Source: CAVVEQ01 sp963804865
GTDB lineage: Bacteria > Chloroflexota > Anaerolineae > Anaerolineales > Anaerolineaceae
DNA length: 64,000 bases
Assembly: GCA_963804865.1 (NCBI GenBank)
Contig: CAWDSH010000001.1
Span: forward strand, 310,001 to 374,000
Direction of reading: 5' to 3'
The notes below the pieces were generated by a model. That model was not told the DNA's origin. It ran no database searches and was given only the letters and a program-made list of their open reading frames with translations. The position numbers and the translations under genes were made by a program. This document shows positions 28,289 through 37,710 of this stretch, piece after piece (position 1 is the first letter of the stretch; the number at the start of each line of letters is the position of its first letter).

Positions 28289-30505
28289 TTAGCCAGGCTT
28301 AAGACGATGGGCTTCCATTACATTGGGTAAGTTTTCCATCCGGTTCAAAATACGGCTAAGTTGTGAAATATCACCAATTTCTAGGACGAGGTTAATAGTT
28401 GCGAGGTTATGAGTCACCTTCATTTGAACATCTGCGACATTAATGCTTTCATTGTTTAGGATGGATGAAATATCACCCATTAAACCCTGCCTGTCATAGG
28501 CTTTAATCTCTATCGATATCGGGAAAGTTGTTTGAGCTTCACCCCATGAGACTTTGACAATACGTTCACGGTCAGTCATCCGTAAAATATTCGGGCAATC
28601 TCTGCGGTGGATGGTCGCACCCCGACCCCTTGTGATATAACCAACAATTTCATCACCTGGAGCAGGATTGCAGCATCGTCCAAATGAAGTTAATAGACCT
28701 TTTAATCCTAGTACTGTTACATCTGTGACAAGAGGTTTGGTTTCCGTTGGATGTAATTGGAGGGTGGGTTCTTCTTGTTTTTGTTCTTCGCTTATCTTAT
28801 TTACAATTCGACCGATAGACAAGTCTCCACAACCAATAGCTACGTGAAGATCATCCACGGATTTAAATTCTAATGAATCAGCCAGTTTATCCAAATCGAA
28901 AGACGTCAAACCCAAGCGGTGAAATTCGCGTTCCAGTAAAAGTTTACCTTGGGAGAGATTTTGCTCGCGGTTTTGTCGTTTGAACCAGAATCTGATTTTT
29001 GATCTTGCACGTTGAGTTTTTACCAAACCCAGATTGGTGTTTAACCAGTCTCTACTGGGACCACCTTGTTTTGCGGTAAGTATTTCAACACGATCACCCG
29101 TTTTTAATTCATAATCCAAGGTTACGAGTTTGCCATTAATTTTCGCCCCGCGGCAGCGGTTCCCGATCTCGGTATGTACTTGATAGGCAAAATCAATGGG
29201 AGTAGAACCGGATGGCAGGTCGATAATATCCCCACGAGGTGTAAATACATACACACGGTCTTCGAACACATCCGATTTCATCCCATCGACAAATTCCTGG
29301 GCATCTTCAACTTCCTGGCGCCATTCCATTAATTTACGTAGCCAATTCACACGCTGCTCAAATAGCTCATCACGAGGACCTTTTTCCTTATAACGCCAGT
29401 GTGCTGCAATACCGAACTCGGCATTTTGATGCATCTCTGGACTGCGTATCTGAACCTCAAGTGGTTTTCCGTCATCATAAATTACGGCCGTGTGAAGAGA
29501 TTGATAAAAGTTATCTTTTGGCGCTGCAATGTAATCGTCAAATTCATGCGGGATGGGGCGCCAATGCGTATGAATAACTCCCAGCGCAGCATAGCAGGAA
29601 GGGATATCTGAAACAATTAAACGAACTGCCCGAAGATCCATCAAGTTCTCGAATAGCCGACCTTTTTCCATCATTTTTCGAAAAATGGAGTAAATATGCT
29701 TAGGCCGCCCGGTAATCTCGGTTCTTATTCCCACTTCGACAAGTATTTTTTGTAAATGATCAATGATGTTCTGAATTTCGTTCTCGCGGTCAACTCGCCT
29801 TTCAGCAAGTTTCTCAGCAATATCCTTATATTTATCCGGGTTTGAATGGCGAAATGCCAGATCCTCCAATTCCCATTTCATTTGCCAAATACCGAGACGA
29901 TTTGCCAACGGAGCAAAAATTTCAAGGGTCTCTCTGGCAATTCTTTTACGCTTTGTTTCTGGCATGAAACCTAGGGTGCGCATGTTGTGCAGACGATCTG
30001 CAAGTTTGATAAGCACAACCCGAATGTCATCTCCCATGGCAAGGAAAGTTTTTCGTAAGGTTTCCGTCGCCAAATCGCGTTTACGACTCTTTATGAAAAT
30101 CTCAGAATCATCTACTTCAATATCATCAGAATCAAGTCCGTCCTTATGGATATGCTGATGGGAATGTTGATCTCCACGTGATACTCTTGGCAAATTTGTC
30201 AACTTGGTAACACCATCAACTAGACGTGAAATTTCTTCACCGAACTGGGATTTAATGTCATCCAAGGTTACAGTCGTATCTTCCACGGTATCGTGCAATA
30301 ATCCAGCGATAACGACAGAAGGAGGAACATGCATTTCTGCAAGAATTGACGCAACAGCAATGCAGTGAGTGATATATGGTTCCCCAGATAATCTCTTCTG
30401 ATTGGAATGCGCTTTTTCGGCAAATAAATACGCCTGCCTGATCGATTCTTTTTCCGTATCAGTATAAGTATCCGGGAGTGATTTAAATAAGCTATCTAAT
30501 GTCAT
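28289..30505 (-). CDS. relA: Bifunctional (p)ppGpp synthetase/hydrolase
   Basis: 738 residues, the long RSH-type alarmone enzyme. Domains in order: HD hydrolase (~40-190) with GEPYITH and LLHDTVEDT, so the metal-binding His-Asp pair is intact; the synthetase domain (~240-350) with TGRPKHIYSIFRKM; TGS (~390-450, with VYVFTPRGDIIDLP); a helical/zinc-finger region with FGRCCNPAPGDEIVGYITRGRG; and a C-terminal ACT domain. Intact HD and synthetase motifs suggest both hydrolysis and synthesis of (p)ppGpp, as in single-RSH bacteria. It is followed on the minus strand by the VKOR unit, and no strong terminator is visible between them. Confidence 0.95.
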   Translation of the reverse strand: MTLDSLFKSLPDTYTDTEKESIRQAYLFAEKAHSNQKRLSGEPYITHCIAVASILAEMHVPPSVVIAGLLHDTVEDTTVTLDDIKSQFGEEISRLVDGVTKLTNLPRVSRGDQHSHQHIHKDGLDSDDIEVDDSEIFIKSRKRDLATETLRKTFLAMGDDIRVVLIKLADRLHNMRTLGFMPETKRKRIARETLEIFAPLANRLGIWQMKWELEDLAFRHSNPDKYKDIAEKLAERRVDRENEIQNIIDHLQKILVEVGIRTEITGRPKHIYSIFRKMMEKGRLFENLMDLRAVRLIVSDIPSCYAALGVIHTHWRPIPHEFDDYIAAPKDNFYQSLHTAVIYDDGKPLEVQIRSPEMHQNAEFGIAAHWRYKEKGPRDELFEQRVNWLRKLMEWRQEVEDAQEFVDGMKSDVFEDRVYVFTPRGDIIDLPSGSTPIDFAYQVHTEIGNRCRGAKINGKLVTLDYELKTGDRVEILTAKQGGPSRDWLNTNLGLVKTQRARSKIRFWFKRQNREQNLSQGKLLLEREFHRLGLTSFDLDKLADSLEFKSVDDLHVAIGCGDLSIGRIVNKISEEQKQEEPTLQLHPTETKPLVTDVTVLGLKGLLTSFGRCCNPAPGDEIVGYITRGRGATIHRRDCPNILRMTDRERIVKVSWGEAQTTFPISIEIKAYDRQGLMGDISSILNNESINVADVQMKVTHNLATINLVLEIGDISQLSRILNRMENLPNVMEAHRLKPG

Positions 30506-30571
30506 TTTTCAGGAAGACTATTATGAAGTTCCATCTAGTATAGCGTCAAGCTTGGGGGATTTCAAGAAAGA

Positions 30572-31246
30572 TTACTTTAGTCGATTTTCAACCAAAAGGA
30601 GTAATTCATCAAGTTTCATGCCAGCCAATGATTCAAATCTCAAATCAGCAAGACTCGTATCCATTTGTTTTGTAAGATGATTGGGAACAACAACACAAAA
30701 AATCCCTGCTTGACTGGCAGCAGCAATCCCATTTGGTGAATCTTCAAATGCTATGGTTTCAGTTGAAAGTAAATCTAAACATTCTAAGGCCGAAAGATAT
30801 AGATCGGGTGCAGGTTTGGGAGCAGGGACCATGTCTGAAGTGATGACGCAATCAAAAAAATGGTGGATCTTCTTTTCTTTTAGTAGTTGGTTTATCCACC
30901 AACCTATACCGCTGGAAGCAATTCCCAATTTCAGATTTAATTCTTTTGCCCGGAGGAAATATTCAAAGACTCCCGGTAACAATTCATTTTCCTTGATTAA
31001 TTCAAGCATCCTTGCACGATGTAAATTAATATTTTTCTCTATATTGATTTGCTCTGAACTGAGGGAAATGAGATGTTTGAGGGGATCAAATAGATGATCA
31101 GTAGTGCCAATGGTTAAAAAGTAATCATTAAGAGGAAGTTCACAATTATGGGATCGATAGATCTCCTGCCATGATTGAAGCGTGGGAGTTTCAGTATCGA
31201 TAATCAATCCATCGAAATCAAAAATAAGTCCCTTGATTTTCTTCAT
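30572..31246 (-). CDS. HAD-superfamily phosphatase (beta-phosphoglucomutase-like)
   Basis: 224 residues. The nucleophile motif is FDFDGLIIDTE at residues 9-19, followed by an alpha-helical cap. Motif II is LGIASSG, a lysine is in VPAPKPAPDLY, and motif III is AFEDSPNG. The DTE after motif I and the cap size match the beta-PGM/phosphonatase-like subfamily, which dephosphorylates or isomerises small sugar phosphates. The exact substrate is unknown. It starts 19 bases after the FAD oxidoreductase gene and may be co-transcribed. Confidence 0.85.
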   Translation of the reverse strand: MKKIKGLIFDFDGLIIDTETPTLQSWQEIYRSHNCELPLNDYFLTIGTTDHLFDPLKHLISLSSEQINIEKNINLHRARMLELIKENELLPGVFEYFLRAKELNLKLGIASSGIGWWINQLLKEKKIHHFFDCVITSDMVPAPKPAPDLYLSALECLDLLSTETIAFEDSPNGIAAASQAGIFCVVVPNHLTKQMDTSLADLRFESLAGMKLDELLLLVENRLK

Positions 31247-31265
31247 AGGTTAATTGATTGTTAGG

Positions 31266-32435
31266 TTATTTAAGTAATTCCTGTCCAATAAATTCCCGAT
31301 ATGGACTGGTGTATTTTAGAATCACTTGATCCGTTTCTGTTAAGTTCCCGGATATTATCCTTACCATTAATTCGCCAACTCCTGGACCTAACATAAATCC
31401 TTGCCCGCACATCCCAGTAGCAAGAATAAGACCTTGTAATTCTTTCATGCTTCCGATGATGGGAAAACCATCCGGAGTCATTGGATAAAGACCCCGCCAG
31501 GTTCTACGAACCCTGAGATTTATTAATCTGGGCATGATATTGACCAAACGTTTGGAGATCATTGGCAGGAAAGAACTGGTTTCGCGTATGTCAAAGCCCC
31601 AAATATTTGGACTGGGTGTGATACAAAAAACGATCTGACCGGTGTAATGCTGATAATAATAGAAATTTGAGGATCCTGGCGTAGGATGGATATCTACTAT
31701 CATTGGATCAAGAAATCGTGCAACAGGTTCGGTAATCGCAGCTTCATGAGAATCAGGTGTCACAGGAATATTTAAATTCACACATTTACCCAGTTCACTT
31801 GACCATGCGCCTGCAGCGATGATCACATTGTCTGAATAGTACTTTGATCTATTTGTTTCCACCCCAATAACTCTATTTGATGTTGTCAATATCTTTTTTA
31901 CAGTTTCATTGAATATGAAATCAACATCATTTTCTTTGGCATGCTGATAATATGCGTGAATTGCCAATAAGGGTGATGCATTACCATCTTCGGGGGAAAA
32001 AGTTCCACCTAGAAGACCTTCTGGATTCAGATCAGGGACAATATCAAGTAATTCTGCGCTCTCGAACCATTCTATATTTAAGTTGAGAGCTTTTTGCTCG
32101 ATAAGCAAACTCTTCAAGGAAGACATTTCATCTTCGTGATATGCCACAAAGCAATAACCACCCTGATACCATTCAATGTCATCGCCAAATTCATCCTTCC
32201 AGCTGGAAAAAACCTGGATACTTCTTTGACAAAGGCTAATTTTTGCAGGATCTGAGTGAGTTGCTCGAATTCCACCAATTGCATGTTTATTGGATCCTTG
32301 CCCAACAGATGCTTTGGCATCAATAACGAGTGTCTTTAAACCTGAAGCGCCAAGATAATAGGCAGTTGGAGTGCCAATAGATCCTGCACCTATGACGATC
32401 ACATCATAAAAATTTCTATTTTGGTGAACCATCAT
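31266..32435 (-). CDS. FAD-dependent amine/amino-acid oxidase, beta subunit (SoxB/DAO type)
   Basis: 389 residues of the D-amino-acid oxidase fold. The N-terminal FAD motif is DVIVIGAGSIGTPTAYYL, followed by VGQGSNKHAIGGIRATHS, the central VIIAAGAWSSELG, and the C-terminal GLYPMTPDGFPIIGS and ATGMCGQGFMLGPGVGELM. This is the family of sarcosine oxidase beta, proline/hydroxyproline dehydrogenase beta and HcnC. The ATG lies inside the last codons of the alpha-subunit gene (20-base overlap), so the two are made together as a complex. The substrate is probably an imino or secondary amino acid, but sequence alone does not decide which. Confidence 0.85.
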   Translation of the reverse strand: MMVHQNRNFYDVIVIGAGSIGTPTAYYLGASGLKTLVIDAKASVGQGSNKHAIGGIRATHSDPAKISLCQRSIQVFSSWKDEFGDDIEWYQGGYCFVAYHEDEMSSLKSLLIEQKALNLNIEWFESAELLDIVPDLNPEGLLGGTFSPEDGNASPLLAIHAYYQHAKENDVDFIFNETVKKILTTSNRVIGVETNRSKYYSDNVIIAAGAWSSELGKCVNLNIPVTPDSHEAAITEPVARFLDPMIVDIHPTPGSSNFYYYQHYTGQIVFCITPSPNIWGFDIRETSSFLPMISKRLVNIMPRLINLRVRRTWRGLYPMTPDGFPIIGSMKELQGLILATGMCGQGFMLGPGVGELMVRIISGNLTETDQVILKYTSPYREFIGQELLK

Positions 32436-34518
32436 TTATTTGATTTCTTTTACCAGCGAAAATACCCAAGGGTACTTCTACGAATAATGGCCTGACTGTC
32501 TGGGATGTTATCTCGTTTAGTGGAATGCCTTCTTCACGGAATAATCGAAGGATCAATAAGTTACAAGTTTTCGACCCACAGGCTCCCATTCCTGCGCGAG
32601 TCATTGTCTTAATCTCATTGATATCACGGTGCCCATTCCTAATTATTTCTCGAATCTCTCTGGCAGTGACCCTTTCGCATCGGCAAATTATGGCATCATC
32701 TTCTACATGTGAGATGTATTTATCGAGCGGTTTTAGACTAGAGAAACCCTGAATTTGTACACCGGCAATTCTTGTTGCTATCATATCAGGTGCATGTAAT
32801 TGCAAAATAAAAGTATGGTTCGTTTTTGGGCTTCCAAGGATTTTCGACACCGGGAATTCGCCCAAGGGTTCACCAGATGTCTCGAGAACAATCACCTTTT
32901 GTCCCTGAGATATTTCAGATCCGCCAAATTCAAAGGGAATGGAGACAAGTGGTAATTTTGGATTTTGGCGATAATCCACCAAAGTTATTGCCAATCCCGG
33001 GCAACCGATCAAGCATTTTAAACAACCCTTACAACTTTCTTCAGAACCGATAAATTCCGGTAAAGTCCGGATATCGGTTTCTGCGATTTTTATTAATTTC
33101 TGATTACACAATGCAGAGCATGGATCACAGGGAATTTCCTGGGTGCAATGCAGAATGGGGATGACGCCTTTTTTCTGATTTGGGTATCTCTCAGAAATTG
33201 TCAGACCCGGTTTTGATTTCAGGATTTCTGCTGTTCGATACCAATCAGGGGGAATCCCATTTGATTCAAGACCTAGATCACATGCAATCTCATGACCCTT
33301 GATTTTTCCAGAGAACATGGCTGCTGACGCTTCAGCGATTTCTTCAGCATCTCCAGCTGCGTATGCTTTTATCCCAAATTCAATCGCTTTTTTGTAAAAC
33401 TCATCGACTGGGTTAAGACCTACCGCGATCAAGATTGAATCACAAGCAAAGGATTTTTCAGTGCCTTTGATCGGTTGAAAATTCGAATCGACCTTCGAAA
33501 TGGAGATGGATTCGACTTGATTGTTTCCATTTGCACTTAAAATAGTATGTGATGTATAGATAGGCACGCCTATTCGTGCCAGCTTATCCCGATGTACCTT
33601 GTAGCCACCACACTCCGGAAGAGCTTCCACCAGTCCAACAACCTGGATCCCAGCTTGAATTGCATGATAGCCGGCGATCAATCCTACATTTCCTCCGCCA
33701 ACAATAAATAATCGTTCAGAAGGCCGGACAAGATCTCGATTTACTAACGTCTGGAATGCCCCGGCACCAAAAACTCCAGGCAATGTATTACCGGGGAAAG
33801 AAAGAAAGTTTTCCCTGGCTCCTGATGCGACCAACAAGGATTGTGGTTTTATCAATACATACTCGTTATTACCACGCCAAACACCAACTTTACCGTCACT
33901 AAATACAGCCAAAGCAGTTGATTGAAGCCACGTTTCAAGGGAAGGGTAATTCGCAATCTCTTCGGATAATTTATTAGCAATATCGATACCACGCGTACCA
34001 GCATAGACTGCCTGTGTAGATCCAAAGAATCTATGTGTTTGGAGAACCAGCTTTCCACCCCATTGATTTTTGTCATCAACGAGCAATGTTCTGACGTTCA
34101 TTTTTCCCAATTCGATGGCTGCAGAAATGCCAGCTGGTCCACCACCAATAATGAGAACTGAAACGTTGATCTCTTTTATGGGTGCAAGTTCTGAAACGCG
34201 ATCGACTCTAGGGAGGACTGGTAGAGATTCCAACGATCGAACTTTCATCTCTGGAAGAACCAATTCCATACATGATTTAACGGGCAGATCACCTGCAATT
34301 ACCATGCATTGTGAACATTGTCCATTGGCACAAAAAATCCCCTGGGGGGAATGATCCTTGGGGTGATGACCAAATATCCTAACACCATTGGCAATCAACG
34401 CTGAAGCGATAGTTTCTCCTGCTCTCGCAGTAGATTTCTTATTATTCCAAAAAAAAGTGAATTCGCGGGTTTCCGGAATCGTTATTACGGGATGTTTATC
34501 TATCCGGTTGGTTTTCAT
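32416..34518 (-). CDS. FAD-dependent dehydrogenase, alpha subunit with three Fe-S sites (SoxA/HcnAB-like)
   Basis: About 700 residues from the ATG at 34518, chosen because GGAG precedes it. A longer reading from GTG at 34596 lacks a ribosome site. Regions in order: a plant-type [2Fe-2S] domain (CANGQCSQC plus a later Cys), a two-dinucleotide flavoprotein domain (VLIIGGGPAGISAA; FIVGGGNVGLIAGYHA), a ferredoxin-like insert with CKGCLKCLIGCPG and nearby CDPCSALC, and a C-terminal BFD-type [2Fe-2S] domain (CRCE ... GACGSKTC). It forms a pair with the overlapping beta subunit. The extra [4Fe-4S]-like motif suggests electrons leave to a carrier or quinone rather than to O2. Confidence 0.85.
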   Translation of the reverse strand: MKTNRIDKHPVITIPETREFTFFWNNKKSTARAGETIASALIANGVRIFGHHPKDHSPQGIFCANGQCSQCMVIAGDLPVKSCMELVLPEMKVRSLESLPVLPRVDRVSELAPIKEINVSVLIIGGGPAGISAAIELGKMNVRTLLVDDKNQWGGKLVLQTHRFFGSTQAVYAGTRGIDIANKLSEEIANYPSLETWLQSTALAVFSDGKVGVWRGNNEYVLIKPQSLLVASGARENFLSFPGNTLPGVFGAGAFQTLVNRDLVRPSERLFIVGGGNVGLIAGYHAIQAGIQVVGLVEALPECGGYKVHRDKLARIGVPIYTSHTILSANGNNQVESISISKVDSNFQPIKGTEKSFACDSILIAVGLNPVDEFYKKAIEFGIKAYAAGDAEEIAEASAAMFSGKIKGHEIACDLGLESNGIPPDWYRTAEILKSKPGLTISERYPNQKKGVIPILHCTQEIPCDPCSALCNQKLIKIAETDIRTLPEFIGSEESCKGCLKCLIGCPGLAITLVDYRQNPKLPLVSIPFEFGGSEISQGQKVIVLETSGEPLGEFPVSKILGSPKTNHTFILQLHAPDMIATRIAGVQIQGFSSLKPLDKYISHVEDDAIICRCERVTAREIREIIRNGHRDINEIKTMTRAGMGACGSKTCNLLILRLFREEGIPLNEITSQTVRPLFVEVPLGIFAGKRNQINDGSPK

Positions 34519-34634
34519 TAAGAAATCATCTCCAACGGATGATTTTACCAAAAGCTTATTTATCCTCATAATGTCATTTAGTATATGAATCATCACTTTG
34601 TGTCATGATATTATTAAAAACTAATTTTCTACCA

Positions 34635-34643
34635 TGATAAAAT
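34635..34643 (+). promoter_or_regulatory. Candidate extended -10 promoter of pfkA
   Basis: TGATAAAAT lies 30 bases before the pfkA ATG. The same nine bases form the -10 of tRNA-Gln. The start codon has a strong GGAGG upstream. Confidence 0.5.
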
Positions 34644-34673
34644 TTATCCAATAAGTTTTGCGGAGGTTTTCAA

Positions 34674-35645
34674 ATGATAAGAAGAATCGCGGTCTTAACC
34701 AGTGGTGGAGATGCCCCGGGCATGAACGCAGCCATCAGGGCTGTCGTACGTTCCGGGACAAACCAGGGCTGGGAAACATTTGGTGTCAAACTTGGATATG
34801 AAGGGCTCATCTCGGGAAAGATCATCCCGCTGGGACCGCGTGACGTGGGTGGCATCATTCAAAAGGGAGGAACCATCCTCGGGAGTGCACGTTGTCCCGA
34901 ATTCAAGACTGAAGCCGGTCAAAGGATGGCCATTCGCTCAATGAACGAGGTTGGCATCGATGCACTGGTTGTTATTGGTGGGAATGGATCGCAAGCTGGA
35001 AATGAAGCGTTATCGAAATTAGGATTTAAAACAGTAGGAGTAGCTTCTACGATAGATAATGATCTCGTGGGATCTGAGATTACCATTGGGGTAGATACCG
35101 CGTTAAATATTGCACTCGAAGCAATCGACCGGTTGAAGACAACAGCTTCTTCACATCAGCGCGCTTTTCTGCTTGAGGTGATGGGGCGGAATTGTGGATA
35201 TCTGGCATTAATGTCCGGGATAGCTGGTGGTGCTGAAATGGTGGTCATACCGGAAGTTGAAACCAATCCCGAGGAAATCGCGGATGTTCTTCGAGAAGCA
35301 TACGAAAAAGGAAAAGCGCATGCAATCGTAGTAGTGGCTGAAGGTGCTAAATATAATGCTCTGGCACTCCACGAATTTTTTAAGGAGCATCGTGAGAGAT
35401 TAGGATTTGACCTGCGCGTAACAACACTTGGGCATGTTCAACGGGGTGGTAATCCAAGCGCTTTTGATAGAATCCTGGCAAGCAAATTGGGCGCCGGCGC
35501 TGTAAAGCAATTGGCGGATGACAATTTTGGTGTTCTTGTAGGACTTGTTAGAGGCGAAGTAACTGCAACACCATTATCCGAAGTTGTCACATCCAAAAAG
35601 CAACTTGATCCTGCGATGATAGAGCTTGCCCGTATTTTGGATTAA
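34674..35645 (+). CDS. pfkA: 6-phosphofructokinase
   Basis: 323 residues. It phosphorylates fructose 6-phosphate in glycolysis. Family motifs: LTSGGDAPGMNAAIRA at the N-terminus, the substrate/catalytic TIDND (D128, D130), MGRNCGYLA, and GHVQRGGNPSAFDR. The nucleotide/Mg loop reads GGNGS (N104, G105), where ATP-dependent enzymes normally have GGDGS. Gly105 favours ATP over pyrophosphate, but the Asp-to-Asn change removes a Mg ligand known from the E. coli enzyme. The gene is monocistronic between divergent and convergent neighbours, with a small hairpin behind it. Confidence 0.93.
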   Translation: MIRRIAVLTSGGDAPGMNAAIRAVVRSGTNQGWETFGVKLGYEGLISGKIIPLGPRDVGGIIQKGGTILGSARCPEFKTEAGQRMAIRSMNEVGIDALVVIGGNGSQAGNEALSKLGFKTVGVASTIDNDLVGSEITIGVDTALNIALEAIDRLKTTASSHQRAFLLEVMGRNCGYLALMSGIAGGAEMVVIPEVETNPEEIADVLREAYEKGKAHAIVVVAEGAKYNALALHEFFKEHRERLGFDLRVTTLGHVQRGGNPSAFDRILASKLGAGAVKQLADDNFGVLVGLVRGEVTATPLSEVVTSKKQLDPAMIELARILD

Positions 35646-35649
35646 TTAA

Positions 35650-35664
35650 ATCCAGTTACTGGAT
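35650..35664. terminator. Small hairpin between convergent pfkA and prfB
   Basis: ATCCAG, a three-base loop and CTGGAT occupy the 19-base gap between two convergent stops. It could act weakly in both directions. Confidence 0.35.
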
Positions 35665-36760
35665 CTATTTATCCAATTTTGATTGCGATCGTAAGAACGT
35701 TTCAATAAATTCATTGATTTCCCCATCCAAAACAGCCTGCGTGTTGCTGGTTTCATAATCTGTTCGATGGTCTTTGACCATTTGGTAGGGATGGAGTACA
35801 TACGATCGAATTTGACTTCCCCACTCAGTTTTTACAAATTCGCCTTTCATCTGGGCGAGCTCCTCTTCTTTTTCTTCACGGTAAATCTCAAGCAATCGCG
35901 CTCTTAGAACGCGCATGGCGTTTTCCCGATTTTGCATTTGTGAGCGCTCGTTTTGGCAAGAAACCACAATACCCGTAGGGATGTGCGTGATGCGTATAGC
36001 TGTTGAATTTTTTTGAACGTTCTGTCCACCAGCGCCTGAAGAACGGAAACTATCAATTTTCAGATCATCAGGACTAATCTGAACAACAGGATCTTCCTGA
36101 GATGCCTCTGGTAATACTTCAACTTGAGCAAAGGATGTATGTCGTCTATGAGCTGCGTCAAATGGTGAAAGACGAACCAAGCGGTGAACACCTTTTTCGG
36201 CATGCAGGTATCCAAACGCATATTTTCCATTAACCGCGATAGTAACGCTCTTAATACCCGCTTCCTCGCCTTCGGTCTGATCCCAAATTTCTGATTGATA
36301 ACCCTTCTTTTCCATCCATCGAAGATACATGCGCTCAAGCATGGCTGCCCAGTCGCAGGACTCTGTTCCACCTGCGCCGGCATTGATACTAAGGATCGCA
36401 TTTCCTTTGTCGTACGGACCAGATAGGTATGTGCTTAGTTCAAGACGATTTAACTCTTCATCAAGGCTGGGAATCTCCGATTCGATTTCATTCCTAAAAC
36501 TTTCATCACCTGATTCGGCAATTTCAAGCAATCCGCTAACTTTGTTTTCAAGAGCTATCCAACTTTCCACTTCTTCTTTGAGATCGGATATTCGTTTCAT
36601 CAAGTTTTGAGCGCTGGATGGATTATTCCAGATAGAAGAATCCTCGGAATCCAACTGCAATCTAGAAAGCTCAATTTTCTTCTTGCTGAAGTCAAAGATA
36701 CTCCATAAGTTCGTGGGTACGAGATAGGAGAGAATTTAAATGCTCTACCAAGTCAATCAT
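35665..36760 (-). CDS. prfB: Peptide chain release factor 2, with programmed +1 frameshift
   Basis: RF2 terminates translation at UGA and UAA. The 0-frame begins at ATG 36760 (GGAG five bases upstream), reads MIDLVEHLNSLLSRTHELMEYL and meets TGA at 36694-36692. Skipping one T puts the ribosome into the frame 36693-35665, giving DFSKKKIELSRLQL and then the rest. Total about 364 residues, the normal RF2 length. The stop-recognition motif SPF is in RLSPFDAAH and the catalytic GGQ is in SSGAGGQNVQKN. Without the shift the ORF would appear to start at an unsupported TTG. It is the last gene of the tig-to-prfB run, 11 bases after ftsY. Confidence 0.95.
36691..36704 (-). promoter_or_regulatory. prfB recoding site (SD-like GGAG, CTT TGA C)
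   Basis: The minus strand reads GGAG TAT CTT TGA C. The Shine-Dalgarno-like GGAG three bases before the CTT codon and the weak TGA C stop context match the known autoregulatory frameshift site of bacterial RF2 genes. Low RF2 lets the ribosome slip +1 and make more RF2. Confidence 0.93.
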
Positions 36761-36771
36761 TGTGTCTCCAG

Positions 36772-37686
36772 TTAAAGATCAATTAGGATACTATCAACAA
36801 AGGATTCCCTGTCAAAAAGTATGAGATCTTCTGCTTGTTCACCCAATCCAGAAAACAGGATAGGGAGCTGAAGCTCTTTTTGAATGGAAAAGGCCATTCC
36901 ACCATGAGCAGAAGAATCCAATTTCGCAAAGATAACCCCGGTTACATTAACAGCGTCTTTGAATGCGCGAGCTTGTTGAAGTGCGTTTTGACCTGTGGTC
37001 GCATCAAGGACCAACCACACAGCATGAGGTGCACCCCCTAAGGCTTTACCGACAACACGATAAACTTTTTTTAATTCTTCCATTAAATTGAATCTTGTAT
37101 GTAAACGTCCAGCTGTATCGATAATAACAAGATCAAATTTTCTTATAATGGCTGAACTAACCGCATCGAATGCTACGGCACCTGGATCGCTGTTGGGTTG
37201 TCCCGATATTAGGGGAATATTCAATCGGTCAGCCCAAACTTGAAGCTGATCAACAGCAGCTGCACGGTAAGTATCTGCAGCTGCCAGCAAAACTATTAAA
37301 CCTTCTTTTTTGTAAAGTTCGGCGAGTTTTGCTGCCGTTGTAGTTTTTCCAGAACCATTCACACCTACCATCATGATCACTGCTGGATGATACAGTGAAA
37401 AATCAGGAAGAGTAGGAGGCGATAGATGTCCGATTAAAACTTCTTTTAAAACAATTCTAAAATCGGAATATTTCGTTACTCCGCCCTTATTGATTTCTTT
37501 TTTTAATTCGAAAAGGATTTCTTCAGTTGTTTCAATTCCTATATCAGATTGGATAAAGAGGTCTTCCAAGGATTCCCAAGTTGATTTGGTAATCTCGGAA
37601 GTCCCAATAATGTTAGCGATTTGACCGAAAGTTCGATTTCGGGTGCGCTTAAGACCTTCGCGCCATTTGTTAAGAAAATCAACCAT
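36772..37686 (-). CDS. ftsY: Signal recognition particle receptor FtsY
   Basis: 304 residues, the SRP GTPase that docks ribosome-nascent-chain complexes at the membrane. It has an N-terminal helical N domain, then the G domain with P-loop GVNGSGKTTTAAKLA, DTYRAAAVDQL, DTAGRLHT, and the guanine-specificity segment AKLDSSAHGG. GLGEQAEDL closes the domain. The acidic A domain found in E. coli FtsY is absent, as in many non-proteobacterial versions. It lies between rlmN and prfB with short spacers, in a run of translation and secretion genes. Confidence 0.95.
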   Translation of the reverse strand: MVDFLNKWREGLKRTRNRTFGQIANIIGTSEITKSTWESLEDLFIQSDIGIETTEEILFELKKEINKGGVTKYSDFRIVLKEVLIGHLSPPTLPDFSLYHPAVIMMVGVNGSGKTTTAAKLAELYKKEGLIVLLAAADTYRAAAVDQLQVWADRLNIPLISGQPNSDPGAVAFDAVSSAIIRKFDLVIIDTAGRLHTRFNLMEELKKVYRVVGKALGGAPHAVWLVLDATTGQNALQQARAFKDAVNVTGVIFAKLDSSAHGGMAFSIQKELQLPILFSGLGEQAEDLILFDRESFVDSILIDL

Positions 37687-37710
37687 CGCGCCGATTATAA
37701 CATGTCAAAT

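Noticed and set aside
34519..34596. Longer N-terminus (GTG start) for the SoxA-like alpha subunit
   Set aside because: No ribosome site upstream and no family match before the ATG at 34518.
36660..36660. TTG at 36660 as the prfB start
   Set aside because: The +1 frameshift site and a well-supported ATG at 36760 explain the missing N-terminus; no ribosome site precedes the TTG.
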